NCBI GenBank assembly: GCA_028822695.1
Contig: JAPKDA010000012.1
Span: 1-41,039 of the forward strand
Source: Akkermansiaceae bacterium
Lineage (GTDB): Bacteria; Verrucomicrobiota; Verrucomicrobiia; Verrucomicrobiales; Akkermansiaceae
Direction: 5' to 3'
Length of the DNA: 41,039 nt
The notes under the pieces were generated by a model. The model was not told where the DNA came from. It did no database searches and was given only the letters and a program-made list of their open reading frames with translations. Below, piece by piece: positions 25,413-33,675 of the stretch. Every line of letters starts with the position of its first letter. Position 1 is the stretch's first letter. The position numbers were made by a program, and so were the translations under genes.

Positions 25413-26911
25413 TCCTCCTCCTCCATCTTCTTCATTCGTCGCTCCGCAAGTGCCGCCCGGGCAACATTCCGGTCATCAAAGGAAATCGTCTTGTCCGCGA
25501 ACTGCTGGTAGTCCTCGTGACCCTTGCCGGCGATGATGACCACGTCACCCTTCCAGGCATCCACTACCACGTGGCGAATCGCTTCGCCCCGATCCACCAC
25601 CACTTCGTGTGCCTTGCCAACCATTCCTGCCTGCGCATCGCGGATGATGCTCTCAGGATCTTCCGAACGCGGATTGTCAGAGGTCAGGATACACCAGTTA
25701 CTCAAGGTCGACGCCACTCTCGCCATCTTCGGCCGCTTCTCCTTGTCACGATCACCACCACATCCAAAGACCGTTACCAAACGCTTCGGCTCGGTTTCCT
25801 TGATCGTCATACAAGCGTTCTCCAGAGCATCCGGGGTGTGCGCATAATCCACATAAACCGTCACCCCTTCCGCAATGCCCACCAACTCCAAGCGACCCGG
25901 CACCTGCGGAGTCTCCGCCAATGCCGCCACCGCCTCACGAAGCGGGACCCGGACCGAAGCCGCCGCAGCAAGCGCCGCGAGGGAATTGTAAATATTGAAT
26001 CGACCGATCAGCGGAAGGCGCACCAGATAGGAATTTCCATTCGCAGTGAGCGGATACTCCACCCCGTCACGGTGCCGCTTCACATTCCCGGCCCGGAAGT
26101 CGCAATCGATGCCAAAGCCATAGGTCACCACCTTCAACTTCTCCGCAAATTCCTCCGCCAGAAGCTCACCGTAACGATCATCAAGATTGATCACCGCGAT
26201 CGGCTTCTTTCCCCGGGGATGAGCCGCCAACTGCTCGAACAGCGCCTTCTTCGACTTGAAATAGCGCTCCATCGTCCCATGGTAGTCGAGATGATCCTGC
26301 GTCAGATTCGTGAACACTGCCGTGTCAAAAGCCACTCCCGACGTCCGCCCCTGCTCGATCGCGTGGGACGAAACCTCCATCGCCACAGCCTGACAACCGT
26401 TGTCCCGCATCTCTCCCAACAACGACTGCATTTCCACCGCACCCGGCGTGGTGTGCGTCGCCTTGGTCTGTTTGTCCCCGTTGTGAAAGTGAACCGTCCC
26501 CACCAACCCCACCCGGTGCAACACCCGCTGCATGATCCCGTGCAACAGAAACGCCGTCGTGGTCTTGCCGTTCGTTCCGGTCACTCCCACCACCCGGAGG
26601 TCCTGTGACGGCGATCCGTTCCAGAAATCTGCCAAGATCGACAGCGCAATCCGCGTGGATGGCACCATCACCCAACTGACATTTTCGGAAAGGTTTGCTG
26701 GCGCCGGCCTCTCAGCAACCACGGCACCTGCTCCAGACTCGATCGCCTTGTCGATGAAGTCATGACCATCCACCCCCCCGCCCCTCACCGCCACAAAGAC
26801 AAACCCATCCCGCACTTCCCGGCTGTCATCAACCAGGCCGGCCACTTCCCGCCCCGCCGGACCAACGAGGGCCGCTTGGGGTAGACTATCAATGAGATCG
26901 CTCAGCAACAT
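25409..26911 (-). CDS. murE: UDP-MurNAc-L-Ala-D-Glu:meso-DAP ligase MurE
   Basis: Adds the third residue of the stem peptide. 500 residues. Seen: LVDDSREVRDGFVFVAVRG (UDP-binding domain), the ATP loop VVGVTGTNGKTTTAFLL, THTTPGAVEMQSLLGEM, and TSDNPRSEDPESII, whose DNPR motif marks meso-diaminopimelate-specific enzymes, so the wall is expected to be of the Gram-negative DAP type. It starts 3 bp after the ftsI stop and overlaps murF by 4 bp. Confidence 0.97.
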   Translation of the reverse strand: MLLSDLIDSLPQAALVGPAGREVAGLVDDSREVRDGFVFVAVRGGGVDGHDFIDKAIESGAGAVVAERPAPANLSENVSWVMVPSTRIALSILADFWNGSPSQDLRVVGVTGTNGKTTTAFLLHGIMQRVLHRVGLVGTVHFHNGDKQTKATHTTPGAVEMQSLLGEMRDNGCQAVAMEVSSHAIEQGRTSGVAFDTAVFTNLTQDHLDYHGTMERYFKSKKALFEQLAAHPRGKKPIAVINLDDRYGELLAEEFAEKLKVVTYGFGIDCDFRAGNVKRHRDGVEYPLTANGNSYLVRLPLIGRFNIYNSLAALAAAASVRVPLREAVAALAETPQVPGRLELVGIAEGVTVYVDYAHTPDALENACMTIKETEPKRLVTVFGCGGDRDKEKRPKMARVASTLSNWCILTSDNPRSEDPESIIRDAQAGMVGKAHEVVVDRGEAIRHVVVDAWKGDVVIIAGKGHEDYQQFADKTISFDDRNVARAALAERRMKKMEEEE

Positions 26912-26914
26912 GGT

Positions 26915-28843
26915 TCAATTCTCTTCAGCAGAGGCTAAGATTTCTTCTTCCGTCAAAGTTTCCGGTTCGATCGGATTGGGGGGAACGAGACTCATGTAGG
27001 CTGCGGTGCGCTCCATGATCTTCGAGTAAATTGGCCCGGCAATGAGTCCACCGTAACGGCTCACTTCTTCGGTCAGAGGGTCATCTACCACCACCACACA
27101 GACGAACCGCGGGTCATCGGCAGGCAACATTCCAGCAAAGGAAACGACATAATGACCGTGCATGTATTTGCCGTCCGGCCCGATTTTGATCGCCGTCCCC
27201 GTCTTCCCAGCACCATGACCCTCAAAACCAGGGACATTGGCCAACTTGGCCGTGCCCCCTGGACCGAGCACCGTGGTCAGCGCCTCACGCATCTGCCGCG
27301 CCGTCCGCTCCTTCAAGACCCGCCGAACCATCTCGGGGTCGAAACTCTCCACCACCATTCCGTTGTTTGCTTGAATCTCCTTGACGATCCGCGGCTTCAT
27401 CAGGTTTCCGCCGTTCGCGATCGCCCCGTATGCCATCGCAATCTGAAGTGGAGTCACACTTGAAGCGTAACCATAGCTCATCCGCGAAAAATTCGTCGGA
27501 TTCGTGGGATCGGCCAGCCTCCCGGATTGCTCACCGCTCAAGGGCAAGCCGGTCTTCTTCATGAATCCGTATGCCTTCAAATATTCCACAAATGCAGGAC
27601 GCCCGACCTTCTTGGCCAGTTTGTAGGTCCCGATATTGTTGGACACCTTGATCACGTCAACAAAACTGATGAGCCCCTTTGGGTAATCGTCCCTGACCGT
27701 CACCTTCCCGTCCCGATAGCGCCCATACTCGCAGTTGACCATGGTCCCCGGCGTCACCAAGCCCCGATCCAACGCAGCAGACGTCGCCACAATCTTGATT
27801 ACCGAACCCGGCTCGTTGATCGCTTGGATTGCATAGTTGAAACTCGCCTCATTGATATTTTTCCGCAGGTTCAAGTCAAAGGTCGGACGACTTGCCATCG
27901 CGAGAATGTCACCAGTCTTCGGATCCAGCAAAATCACCGCTCCTTGCTTTGCAATGAATTGCTCAAGCCCCGCATCCAATTCCTCTTCCACGATCGCCTG
28001 CAGACCCAGATCGAGCGTCAACTTCACATGCAATCCGCCTCGCGGGGGACAGAGCTCACCTTCGTTCGGTGCCAGCAAACGCCCCTGTAAACTCACCTTC
28101 GTCTTCTGCCAACCGTCCTTCCCGGCCAAGCGAGCCTCCATCACCCGCTCAATACCAGTCTGGCCGATCCCCTCGTGGTTCACAAAGCCCACCACATGAG
28201 CCGCGAGCTCCGATGAGGCATACCAACGTTTGAGCGTCTTCCTGAAAAACAATCCTTGGATCCAGTTCTCCCGCACCAAATCACTCAACGGCGCAGCCAC
28301 GTCCTCGTGCATCTCCTGAATCAACACATGCTCGCCCTTCCTTCTGTCAGGAAGGGCCCTCAGTAATTCCGATTCCCGCATTCCCAGGGGCCGCGCCAAA
28401 ACCCGCGCAATGTGCTCCCGATGCAGCCGAACAATGCCCTCACCGGTGATCTCGGTCGACTGCAACATCTTCATCCGCTGCACTTTCACCATCTTCCGCC
28501 GCTCTTCTTCATCCGCAATCTTCCACTCCGGCGTCGCTGAAACTTCCGCATAAGCTGCTCCCCAGGCCGCGACCTTGGGATCACTGAGATGCTTGAGGTC
28601 GGCAACCACATCGTTCACCGGAAAGTTCCGCGCCACGATCTCATCGTTGCAATCCACGATGACCCCCCGCGTCCCAGGAAGAATAATCGTCCGCGATGAT
28701 GCCTTCGCCGATCTCTCCACCGCATCACCACGATCCACCCACTGCAAACGCACAAGCCGCACCGAGAGTGCGCTGAACCCGGCAACAAGTACCAGACAGA
28801 CGACCAGGGCGCGGCGTTGGATTGGACGGCTCACTTGTGTCAC
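26915..28843 (-). CDS. ftsI: Septal transpeptidase FtsI (PBP3)
   Basis: Class B penicillin-binding protein cross-linking septal peptidoglycan with FtsW. 642 residues. An N-terminal membrane helix (RRALVVCLVLVAGFSALSVRLVRLQ) is followed by the pedestal domain (from GTRGVIVDCNDEIVARN) and the transpeptidase domain with the three active-site motifs: EPGSVIK (SxxK), KVSNNIG (SxN) and GAGKTGTA (KTG). Its start overlaps ftsL as ATGA. A GIVRLHREHIARVLARPLG stretch fits the pedestal fold. Confidence 0.96.
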   Translation of the reverse strand: MTQVSRPIQRRALVVCLVLVAGFSALSVRLVRLQWVDRGDAVERSAKASSRTIILPGTRGVIVDCNDEIVARNFPVNDVVADLKHLSDPKVAAWGAAYAEVSATPEWKIADEEERRKMVKVQRMKMLQSTEITGEGIVRLHREHIARVLARPLGMRESELLRALPDRRKGEHVLIQEMHEDVAAPLSDLVRENWIQGLFFRKTLKRWYASSELAAHVVGFVNHEGIGQTGIERVMEARLAGKDGWQKTKVSLQGRLLAPNEGELCPPRGGLHVKLTLDLGLQAIVEEELDAGLEQFIAKQGAVILLDPKTGDILAMASRPTFDLNLRKNINEASFNYAIQAINEPGSVIKIVATSAALDRGLVTPGTMVNCEYGRYRDGKVTVRDDYPKGLISFVDVIKVSNNIGTYKLAKKVGRPAFVEYLKAYGFMKKTGLPLSGEQSGRLADPTNPTNFSRMSYGYASSVTPLQIAMAYGAIANGGNLMKPRIVKEIQANNGMVVESFDPEMVRRVLKERTARQMREALTTVLGPGGTAKLANVPGFEGHGAGKTGTAIKIGPDGKYMHGHYVVSFAGMLPADDPRFVCVVVVDDPLTEEVSRYGGLIAGPIYSKIMERTAAYMSLVPPNPIEPETLTEEEILASAEEN

Positions 28844-29184
28844 GGACCGCGCTGCGCGAGGTCCGGTGCGGGGATGTGGTTGAGGGCTCGTTGATCAATT
28901 TCCTCGATCACATTGATGGGAATGGGAACCAGCGACGACTGCTTCAGCCGGTCGCGGAGAAGAGGAAGAATCAGCTGCTGATCGATGCGCATCTGCAGCA
29001 TCTTGATATCCATGCTCAACTGCTGGGTGCCCTTCTCGGTCTTCTGCGTTTCACGGGCAACCTGCACCTGCATGTTCTTGATGTAGGCATGAAACACCCC
29101 GACCGTGGCCAGGACGACTGCCACCAACACGAGAAAGCCAATGCTTCCCAGAGTCAGGTTTCGTGTACTGCGTTTGCGATTCAT
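28840..29184 (-). CDS. ftsL: FtsL-like division protein
   Basis: Small bitopic protein of 114 residues: basic N-terminus, one membrane helix (LTLGSIGFLVLVAVVLATVGVFHAY) and a periplasmic coiled coil rich in Gln/Leu (QVARETQKTEKGTQQLSMDIKMLQMRI). Sequence conservation in FtsL is weak, so the call rests on topology and on position between rsmH (gap 3 bp) and ftsI (overlap 4 bp), where FtsL is normally found. It would link FtsQ to the FtsW-FtsI synthase. Confidence 0.8.
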   Translation of the reverse strand: MNRKRSTRNLTLGSIGFLVLVAVVLATVGVFHAYIKNMQVQVARETQKTEKGTQQLSMDIKMLQMRIDQQLILPLLRDRLKQSSLVPIPINVIEEIDQRALNHIPAPDLAQRGP

Positions 29185-29187
29185 GAC

Positions 29188-30162
29188 TTAAATTCGTTCT
29201 GCGGCCCTCAACTTCGCACTCCGGGAACGCGGATTCTCATCCAGCTCCCCTTTCGCGGCCACCACTGGTCGCTTGGTGAGAATGTTGAACGCCAATTCTG
29301 GATTAGGCCGGGCCTCCGGCCATTCCGGACGGTCGATCTCCTTCTTGCTCCGCCGCTGCATGAAGCGCTTCACGAGACGGTCCTCCAAACTGTGAAAGGA
29401 GATCACCACCAGCCGTCCCCCCGGCTTCAAAATGGCCGCCACCGACTCGAGCGCCTCTTCAATCGACTCCAACTCCCGGTTCACCCGCATCCGCAAGGCC
29501 TGAAAGGTCCGCGTCGCAGGATGTGTCCGACCCACCTGCTTCACCACCGAAGCGACACAATCCGCCAAATCCAAAGTCCGCTCGAACGCCTTCTCCTCGC
29601 GACGCTGAACAATCGCCCTCGCCACTGCCCGGGAACGACGCTCTTCCCCCAACTCAAAAATCAAATTGGCGAGATCTTCCACCTCCCAAGTGTTGACGAT
29701 CTCCCCGGCCGTCAGCTCTTCACTCGGATCCATCCGCATGTCCAAAGGCCCGTCCGAACGCAACGAGAAACCGCGCTCCGCACTGTCGAGCTGATGGGAT
29801 GACACCCCCAGGTCCATCAAGACACCGTCCACACCGTTCGGAGCCAACTCCTCGGTCACTTTCGCAAGCTCTGCAAAATTCGCACGTCGCGATACGAAGG
29901 CCTCGCCATGGCTGCGCAACCTCACGACAGCATTGGCGAGTGCCGCTGGATCACGATCGATGCCAATCACACGGGCCCCCCTTCCCAGAACCGCCTCGGC
30001 ATGACCAGCACCTCCCAACGTCGCATCTAAAATCGTTTTTCCCGGAGCCGGCGCCAGATAGTGCAGTGTTTCCTCAAAGAGAACCGGGACATGATGAAAA
30101 CCACCCGCTGTGTCAGCCCGCTCCGCACTCACCGAAAAAAGAGGGTGCCCCAACCCCGGCAT
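29188..30162 (-). CDS. rsmH: 16S rRNA m4C1402 methyltransferase RsmH (MraW)
   Basis: SAM-dependent methyltransferase modifying C1402 of 16S rRNA, the standard second gene of dcw clusters. About 324 residues. Seen: HHVPVLFEETLHYLAP (typical family start), DATLGGAGHAEAVL (SAM-binding loop), IGIDRDPAALANA, GVLMDLGVSSHQLD, FSLRSDGPLDMRMD, FQALRMRVNRELE and VISFHSLEDRLVKRFM. The start is uncertain: ATGs lie at 30162, 30174 and further up to 30237, none with a clear Shine-Dalgarno; family alignment would begin close to HVPVL. The chosen ATG lies within a 19-bp inverted repeat that may control access to it. Confidence 0.93.
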   Translation of the reverse strand: MPGLGHPLFSVSAERADTAGGFHHVPVLFEETLHYLAPAPGKTILDATLGGAGHAEAVLGRGARVIGIDRDPAALANAVVRLRSHGEAFVSRRANFAELAKVTEELAPNGVDGVLMDLGVSSHQLDSAERGFSLRSDGPLDMRMDPSEELTAGEIVNTWEVEDLANLIFELGEERRSRAVARAIVQRREEKAFERTLDLADCVASVVKQVGRTHPATRTFQALRMRVNRELESIEEALESVAAILKPGGRLVVISFHSLEDRLVKRFMQRRSKKEIDRPEWPEARPNPELAFNILTKRPVVAAKGELDENPRSRSAKLRAAERI

Positions 30163-30222
30163 CGCCAACAGCATCGAAGAGCTGTCAGCAAGGCACCACA
30201 ACATTGGCGATACCGGGGTTGG
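30150..30222 (-). promoter_or_regulatory. Long inverted repeat covering the rsmH start
   Basis: CCAACCCCGGCATCGCCAA (30150-30168) and TTGGCGATACCGGGGTTGG (30204-30222) pair over 19 bp with one mismatch, around a 35-base loop. In the mraZ-rsmH transcript the 3' arm contains the ATG at 30160-30162. It has no T-run, so it is not an ordinary terminator; it may hide the start codon, be a processing site, or be a mobile repeat. Confidence 0.55.
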
Positions 30223-30278
30223 AGAGGGCAACAACATTGTTGTTCAGCAGTCAGTCAGTGTGTTTACAGGTAAATTCA

Positions 30279-30773
30279 TCAGGAGAAGTCCACAGTATCG
30301 TAGAGCTCGGTCAGCATCCGTGCTTCTGCTTCGTTCATCGCCGCGTGATCCCGTGGGCTCACGATGTCGAAATTCGTTCCTCTCCCATACAAGTGAGCAG
30401 CTCCCCCACTACTCAGTCCGTTCTCTTCCGCCACCTTCTTTGGAATCAACAGCTTCCCCTGCTCGTTGATCGTCACCGGCGTATTCAGGGAATACAGCAG
30501 CCCCTTCTTCTGCCCCCTCGGTCCCGCTTTCAGGTCCGGATCGTTGTCGATCGACCAAATCATCGCCTCAAAAGCCTCGTCCGTAAGCGCCTTCAAGACC
30601 GGAACCCCGTAGGTCTTCCAGCGTAACAACCTCAAAGTCAACGCCTCACCGCGACTTGGGCGCCACTCCGACGGGACTGAAACGCGAACTTTCGCGTCCA
30701 GTTTGAAGTCAAAGACCCCTTCAAAGCTATGATTTGGTACACCCACAGTGCTAATCTCGTCGATTGAGTGCAC
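30279..30773 (-). CDS. mraZ: Transcriptional regulator MraZ
   Basis: AbrB-like DNA-binding protein, first gene of the dcw cluster and often its repressor. 164 residues from a GTG at 30773; the codon is preceded by AGGGAAG with a 9-base spacer. Seen: the first SpoVT-AbrB half FEGVFDFKLDAKVRVSVPSEW and the second half TPVTINEQGKLLIPKKVAEENGL. The usual LDxKGR is LDAKVR here. The N-terminal 16 residues before FEGVF are longer than in most MraZ proteins, so a start at the GTG at 30743 is also possible. No regular array of MraZ boxes was recognised upstream. Confidence 0.9.
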   Translation of the reverse strand: MHSIDEISTVGVPNHSFEGVFDFKLDAKVRVSVPSEWRPSRGEALTLRLLRWKTYGVPVLKALTDEAFEAMIWSIDNDPDLKAGPRGQKKGLLYSLNTPVTINEQGKLLIPKKVAEENGLSSGGAAHLYGRGTNFDIVSPRDHAAMNEAEARMLTELYDTVDFS

Positions 30774-30784
30774 TGCAGTACACT
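30767..30784. promoter_or_regulatory. 18-bp near-perfect palindrome over the mraZ start
   Basis: AGTGCACTGCAGTACACT is symmetric except for one base pair and overlaps the GTG start codon of mraZ. A dimeric regulator could bind here, or the symmetry could be chance in a short region. Confidence 0.3.
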
Positions 30785-30864
30785 TCCCTACCCCTTTTGG
30801 TCAAATTAAAAACTTACAACCCCAAAATAAATCCAAAGCCCACTCCCCCGTTCGCCTTTTTGAA

Positions 30865-30893
30865 ATAATTAGTTAAATTTTGTGAAATCTCAA
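30865..30893 (-). promoter_or_regulatory. Possible dcw promoter
   Basis: On the - strand TTGAGA (30888-30893) and AATTAT (30865-30870) are 17 bases apart, with a start expected about 85 bases upstream of mraZ. The whole stretch 30774-31045 is non-coding and markedly AT-rich compared with the genes around it, as expected for the main dcw promoter region. Confidence 0.4.
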
Positions 30894-31045
30894 GAACTCC
30901 GCTATATTTCGACCAATTCCCCCCGAATATAGAGGCATTTCCCCGAAATTGTGCCTCAACCACCAAAAAAAGACCGTTTAAGAGCCCACAAGCCCACTGC
31001 AGCAGCTCCCTGGGCGGCCCACCTGATCACACCAAGTCCCCTGCG

Positions 31046-31855
31046 TTACTTGATCTCGATCTCCAACTGAGCCCCTGAGGTCTCTGCCTTCGCAGGATCC
31101 ACATACCAATTGAGGTAGAACCCGTTATACGCGGTCTTGGTCTGATTCACCTCAATCGTGCCGGCACCCTCAACCACGGAACGAAGGGTCATCGTCTTCC
31201 CTGCAATTTTGTTCGACTCGAAGGAGAACCACTTGGCCCCACCTTCAAAGTAATCCGATCCACCCAACTCGGGCTTTTCATAGAGATCCGCCTTCTTGCG
31301 CTCCCCCTTCACCGTCTCTCCAGCAATCTCCGCATCGATCTTCTTCTTCAAATCACGCTCCGACAGCCCCCTGTCCTCCACGTGCCTGTAGAGGTCCGCC
31401 ACCATCACCGAGACTCCACAACGGAGCGGGTTTTCAGTGCCTTTCCCGACAATCTTCGTCCCAATGATCACGGACGATTTTTCAAACTCATGCGTGATCT
31501 CAACCTTGGTGTCGCCCGTAAAGGTGGCGGTAAAGGTCAGCTTCTCGGGATCCTCACTCGGCTTGTCCTCCGTCTCAAATCCGTCTTTCGAAATGCTCCG
31601 GCGCACCCACCTGTCCTTGATCTGCTCCTCCAGGACGTAGCTGATCTTGAACCTCGCATGGATATTGACCCGATTCCTCCCCTTCTTGAAGAAGAGTTCC
31701 GTTTTGCCATCCGCACCGAGCGCGAAATCAAATCCCCGCCCCTCGTGCCCGGCAAAACATCCCAGCCACGGCTTGTCCTGCAACTCCGGCAACTCCGCTG
31801 CCATGACCCCGCCCGCCGCAAATGCCCCAACCACCAAAACGCACAACATTCTCAT
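31046..31855 (-). CDS. Secreted protein of unknown function
   Basis: 269 residues, family not recognised. A signal peptide is visible (MLCVLVVGAFAAGGVMAAE). The mature part is rich in charged residues and short beta-strand-like segments (GFDFALGADGKTELFFKKG, VEITHEFEKSSVIIGTKIVGKG), with a Lys/Glu-rich middle (RDLKKKIDAEIAGETVKGERKK); no catalytic motif seen. Probably periplasmic. It lies upstream of mraZ on the same strand, 272 bp away, and diverges from the 97-residue gene on the right; it may be transcribed separately from dcw. Confidence 0.7.
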   Translation of the reverse strand: MRMLCVLVVGAFAAGGVMAAELPELQDKPWLGCFAGHEGRGFDFALGADGKTELFFKKGRNRVNIHARFKISYVLEEQIKDRWVRRSISKDGFETEDKPSEDPEKLTFTATFTGDTKVEITHEFEKSSVIIGTKIVGKGTENPLRCGVSVMVADLYRHVEDRGLSERDLKKKIDAEIAGETVKGERKKADLYEKPELGGSDYFEGGAKWFSFESNKIAGKTMTLRSVVEGAGTIEVNQTKTAYNGFYLNWYVDPAKAETSGAQLEIEIK

Positions 31856-31919
31856 CCCCGACCCCTACCATCGCCCCGGGCTTTTCTCCAATCTCATTTT
31901 CGGTCAAGGTCGTCCAATC

Positions 31920-32213
31920 ATGACCGCCGACGAACTCGCCGCCTCCGCCTCCCGCGATCCCTCCCCCCCTTCCGACCTCTCCCTCGCCGCCCAAGCACTC
32001 TGGCTCGCTAAAGCCGGCCGCTGGGACGCCTCCCATGACCTCTGTCAGGACGTCCCCGACCCGGCCGGATCTTGGATTCACGCCTACCTGCACCGCGTAG
32101 AGGGCGATCTCGGCAATGCCGCCTATTGGTACTCCAGAGCCGGTCGAAGCGCTCCCCCGGAAGGCTCCAGCCTCGCCGCCGAATGGCAGAAAATCACAGA
32201 AGCTCTTCTATAA
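31920..32213 (+). CDS. Conserved-looking hypothetical protein, 97 residues
   Basis: Small cytoplasmic protein. LSLAAQALWLAKAGRWDASHDL and SWIHAYLHRVEGDLGNAAYW + YSRAGR form two helix pairs resembling a minimal tetratricopeptide-like unit; I recognise this pattern from unnamed proteins found in several phyla, but no function is known to me. The start at 31920 is chosen because family-like sequence begins just after it; the frame is open upstream to 31647 opposite the secreted-protein gene. Confidence 0.75.
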   Translation: MTADELAASASRDPSPPSDLSLAAQALWLAKAGRWDASHDLCQDVPDPAGSWIHAYLHRVEGDLGNAAYWYSRAGRSAPPEGSSLAAEWQKITEALL

Positions 32214-32314
32214 GACTGATTTAGCGGACCTATACACTCCCAATCGCTTGCCGCACCGCCTCGATCCTGATATCCCCCGCCCTCTCTCCTCCCGCGAGGT
32301 CGGTCACCCACTCT

Positions 32315-33658
32315 ATGAAACTCTCCATCATTGGCACCGGGTACGTCGGCCTCACCACCGGCGCTTGCTTCGCAGAAGTCGGTCACGAAGTCACCTGCGT
32401 CGACAACAATCAAGAGAAGGTCCAAATGCTCCTCGACGGGAAAATTCCCATCTATGAGCCCGGTCTCGCTGAGTTGGTCACAAGGAACGTCAATGCCGGA
32501 CGACTCAAATTCACCACCTCCACCGCGGAAGGCGTCCGTGACGGCGAAGTTATCTTCATCGCCGTTCCCACCCCCCCACAAGCCGACGGCTCCGTCGACC
32601 TCAGCTTCATCGAACGTGTGGCCCGCGAAATCGCCGAATCACTTAAGCCGGAATACGGCTACCGGGTCATCGTCGACAAATCCACCGTCCCCGTCAAAAC
32701 CGGACAGAAGGTCAGTGACACAGTGCGTCGCTATGCTCCCGCCGGCGTTCAGTTCGGCGTTGCTTCCAACCCTGAGTTTCTCCGCGAAGGCTGCGCCGTT
32801 GATGACCTCCTCCACCCCGACCGCATCGTCTTTGGCGCCAACGACGAACAGGCCCTCGACCTGATGCGCCGGTGCTACGATCCCTTCGTCGCCCCGATCC
32901 TGGTCACGGATATCGAATCGGCCGAACTCATCAAGCACGCCGCCAACTCCTTCCTCGCCCTCAAAATTTCCTACATCAATGCCGTCGCTCGCATCTGCGA
33001 AAAGTCCGGCGCCGACATCGAAAAAGTAGCGGAGGGCATCGGCATGGACAAACGCATCGGTCGCTCTTTCCTCAACGCAGGCCTCGGCTACGGAGGATCC
33101 TGCTTCCCCAAGGACATCAAGGCCTTCATCGCCATCTCCGAATCACTCGGCTATCCCTTCGACCTCCTCAAACAGGTCGAAGACATCAACGCCTCCCAAC
33201 TCGAACTCTTCCTCGACAAAATCCGCGAGAACCTCTGGGTGCTGCAGGAGAAAAAAATCGCCCTCTGGGGCCTCACCTTCAAACAGAACACCGACGATGT
33301 CCGCGAATCGGTCGCCATCAAACTTGCCCAGCGCATGATCGCCGAAGGCGCCGCGATCACCACCTGGGACCCGCGGGGAATGGATACCGCCAAACGATTC
33401 GGCAACCTCGGCGACAAGATCACCTACGCCGACGACATGTATTCCTGCCTCGATGGCGCTGACGCCCTCGTCATCGGAACAGAATGGCCGGAGTTCACCA
33501 ACGCCGACCTCAGCGAACTCAAAGCCCGCATGCACAGCCCCCTCGTCTTCGACGGACGCAATTTGCTCGACCCTCAAACGATGGCCAACCAGGGCATCGA
33601 ATACCACTCCGTCGGCCGGGCCACCCTAGCACCGGAACAAGGCTCCCCGAGCGCCTGA
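32315..33658 (+). CDS. ugd: UDP-glucose 6-dehydrogenase
   Basis: NAD-dependent oxidation of UDP-glucose to UDP-glucuronate for surface polysaccharides. 447 residues, normal. Seen: MKLSIIGTGYVGLTTGACFAE (Rossmann NAD site), PTPPQADGSVDLSF, STVPVKTG, NPEFLREGCAVDD, and the catalytic GYGGSCFPKDIKA with the active-site Cys, then the C-terminal UDP domain (LWGLTFKQNTDDVRES). Some relatives prefer GDP-mannose, but the motifs favour UDP-glucose. The next gene begins 17 bp downstream, so the two are probably co-transcribed. Confidence 0.95.
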   Translation: MKLSIIGTGYVGLTTGACFAEVGHEVTCVDNNQEKVQMLLDGKIPIYEPGLAELVTRNVNAGRLKFTTSTAEGVRDGEVIFIAVPTPPQADGSVDLSFIERVAREIAESLKPEYGYRVIVDKSTVPVKTGQKVSDTVRRYAPAGVQFGVASNPEFLREGCAVDDLLHPDRIVFGANDEQALDLMRRCYDPFVAPILVTDIESAELIKHAANSFLALKISYINAVARICEKSGADIEKVAEGIGMDKRIGRSFLNAGLGYGGSCFPKDIKAFIAISESLGYPFDLLKQVEDINASQLELFLDKIRENLWVLQEKKIALWGLTFKQNTDDVRESVAIKLAQRMIAEGAAITTWDPRGMDTAKRFGNLGDKITYADDMYSCLDGADALVIGTEWPEFTNADLSELKARMHSPLVFDGRNLLDPQTMANQGIEYHSVGRATLAPEQGSPSA

Positions 33659-33675
33659 CCCCACCAATCAATATC

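Noticed and set aside
30774-30870. MraZ-box array upstream of mraZ
   Set aside because: TGGG-type units occur but not with the regular 10-bp spacing expected.
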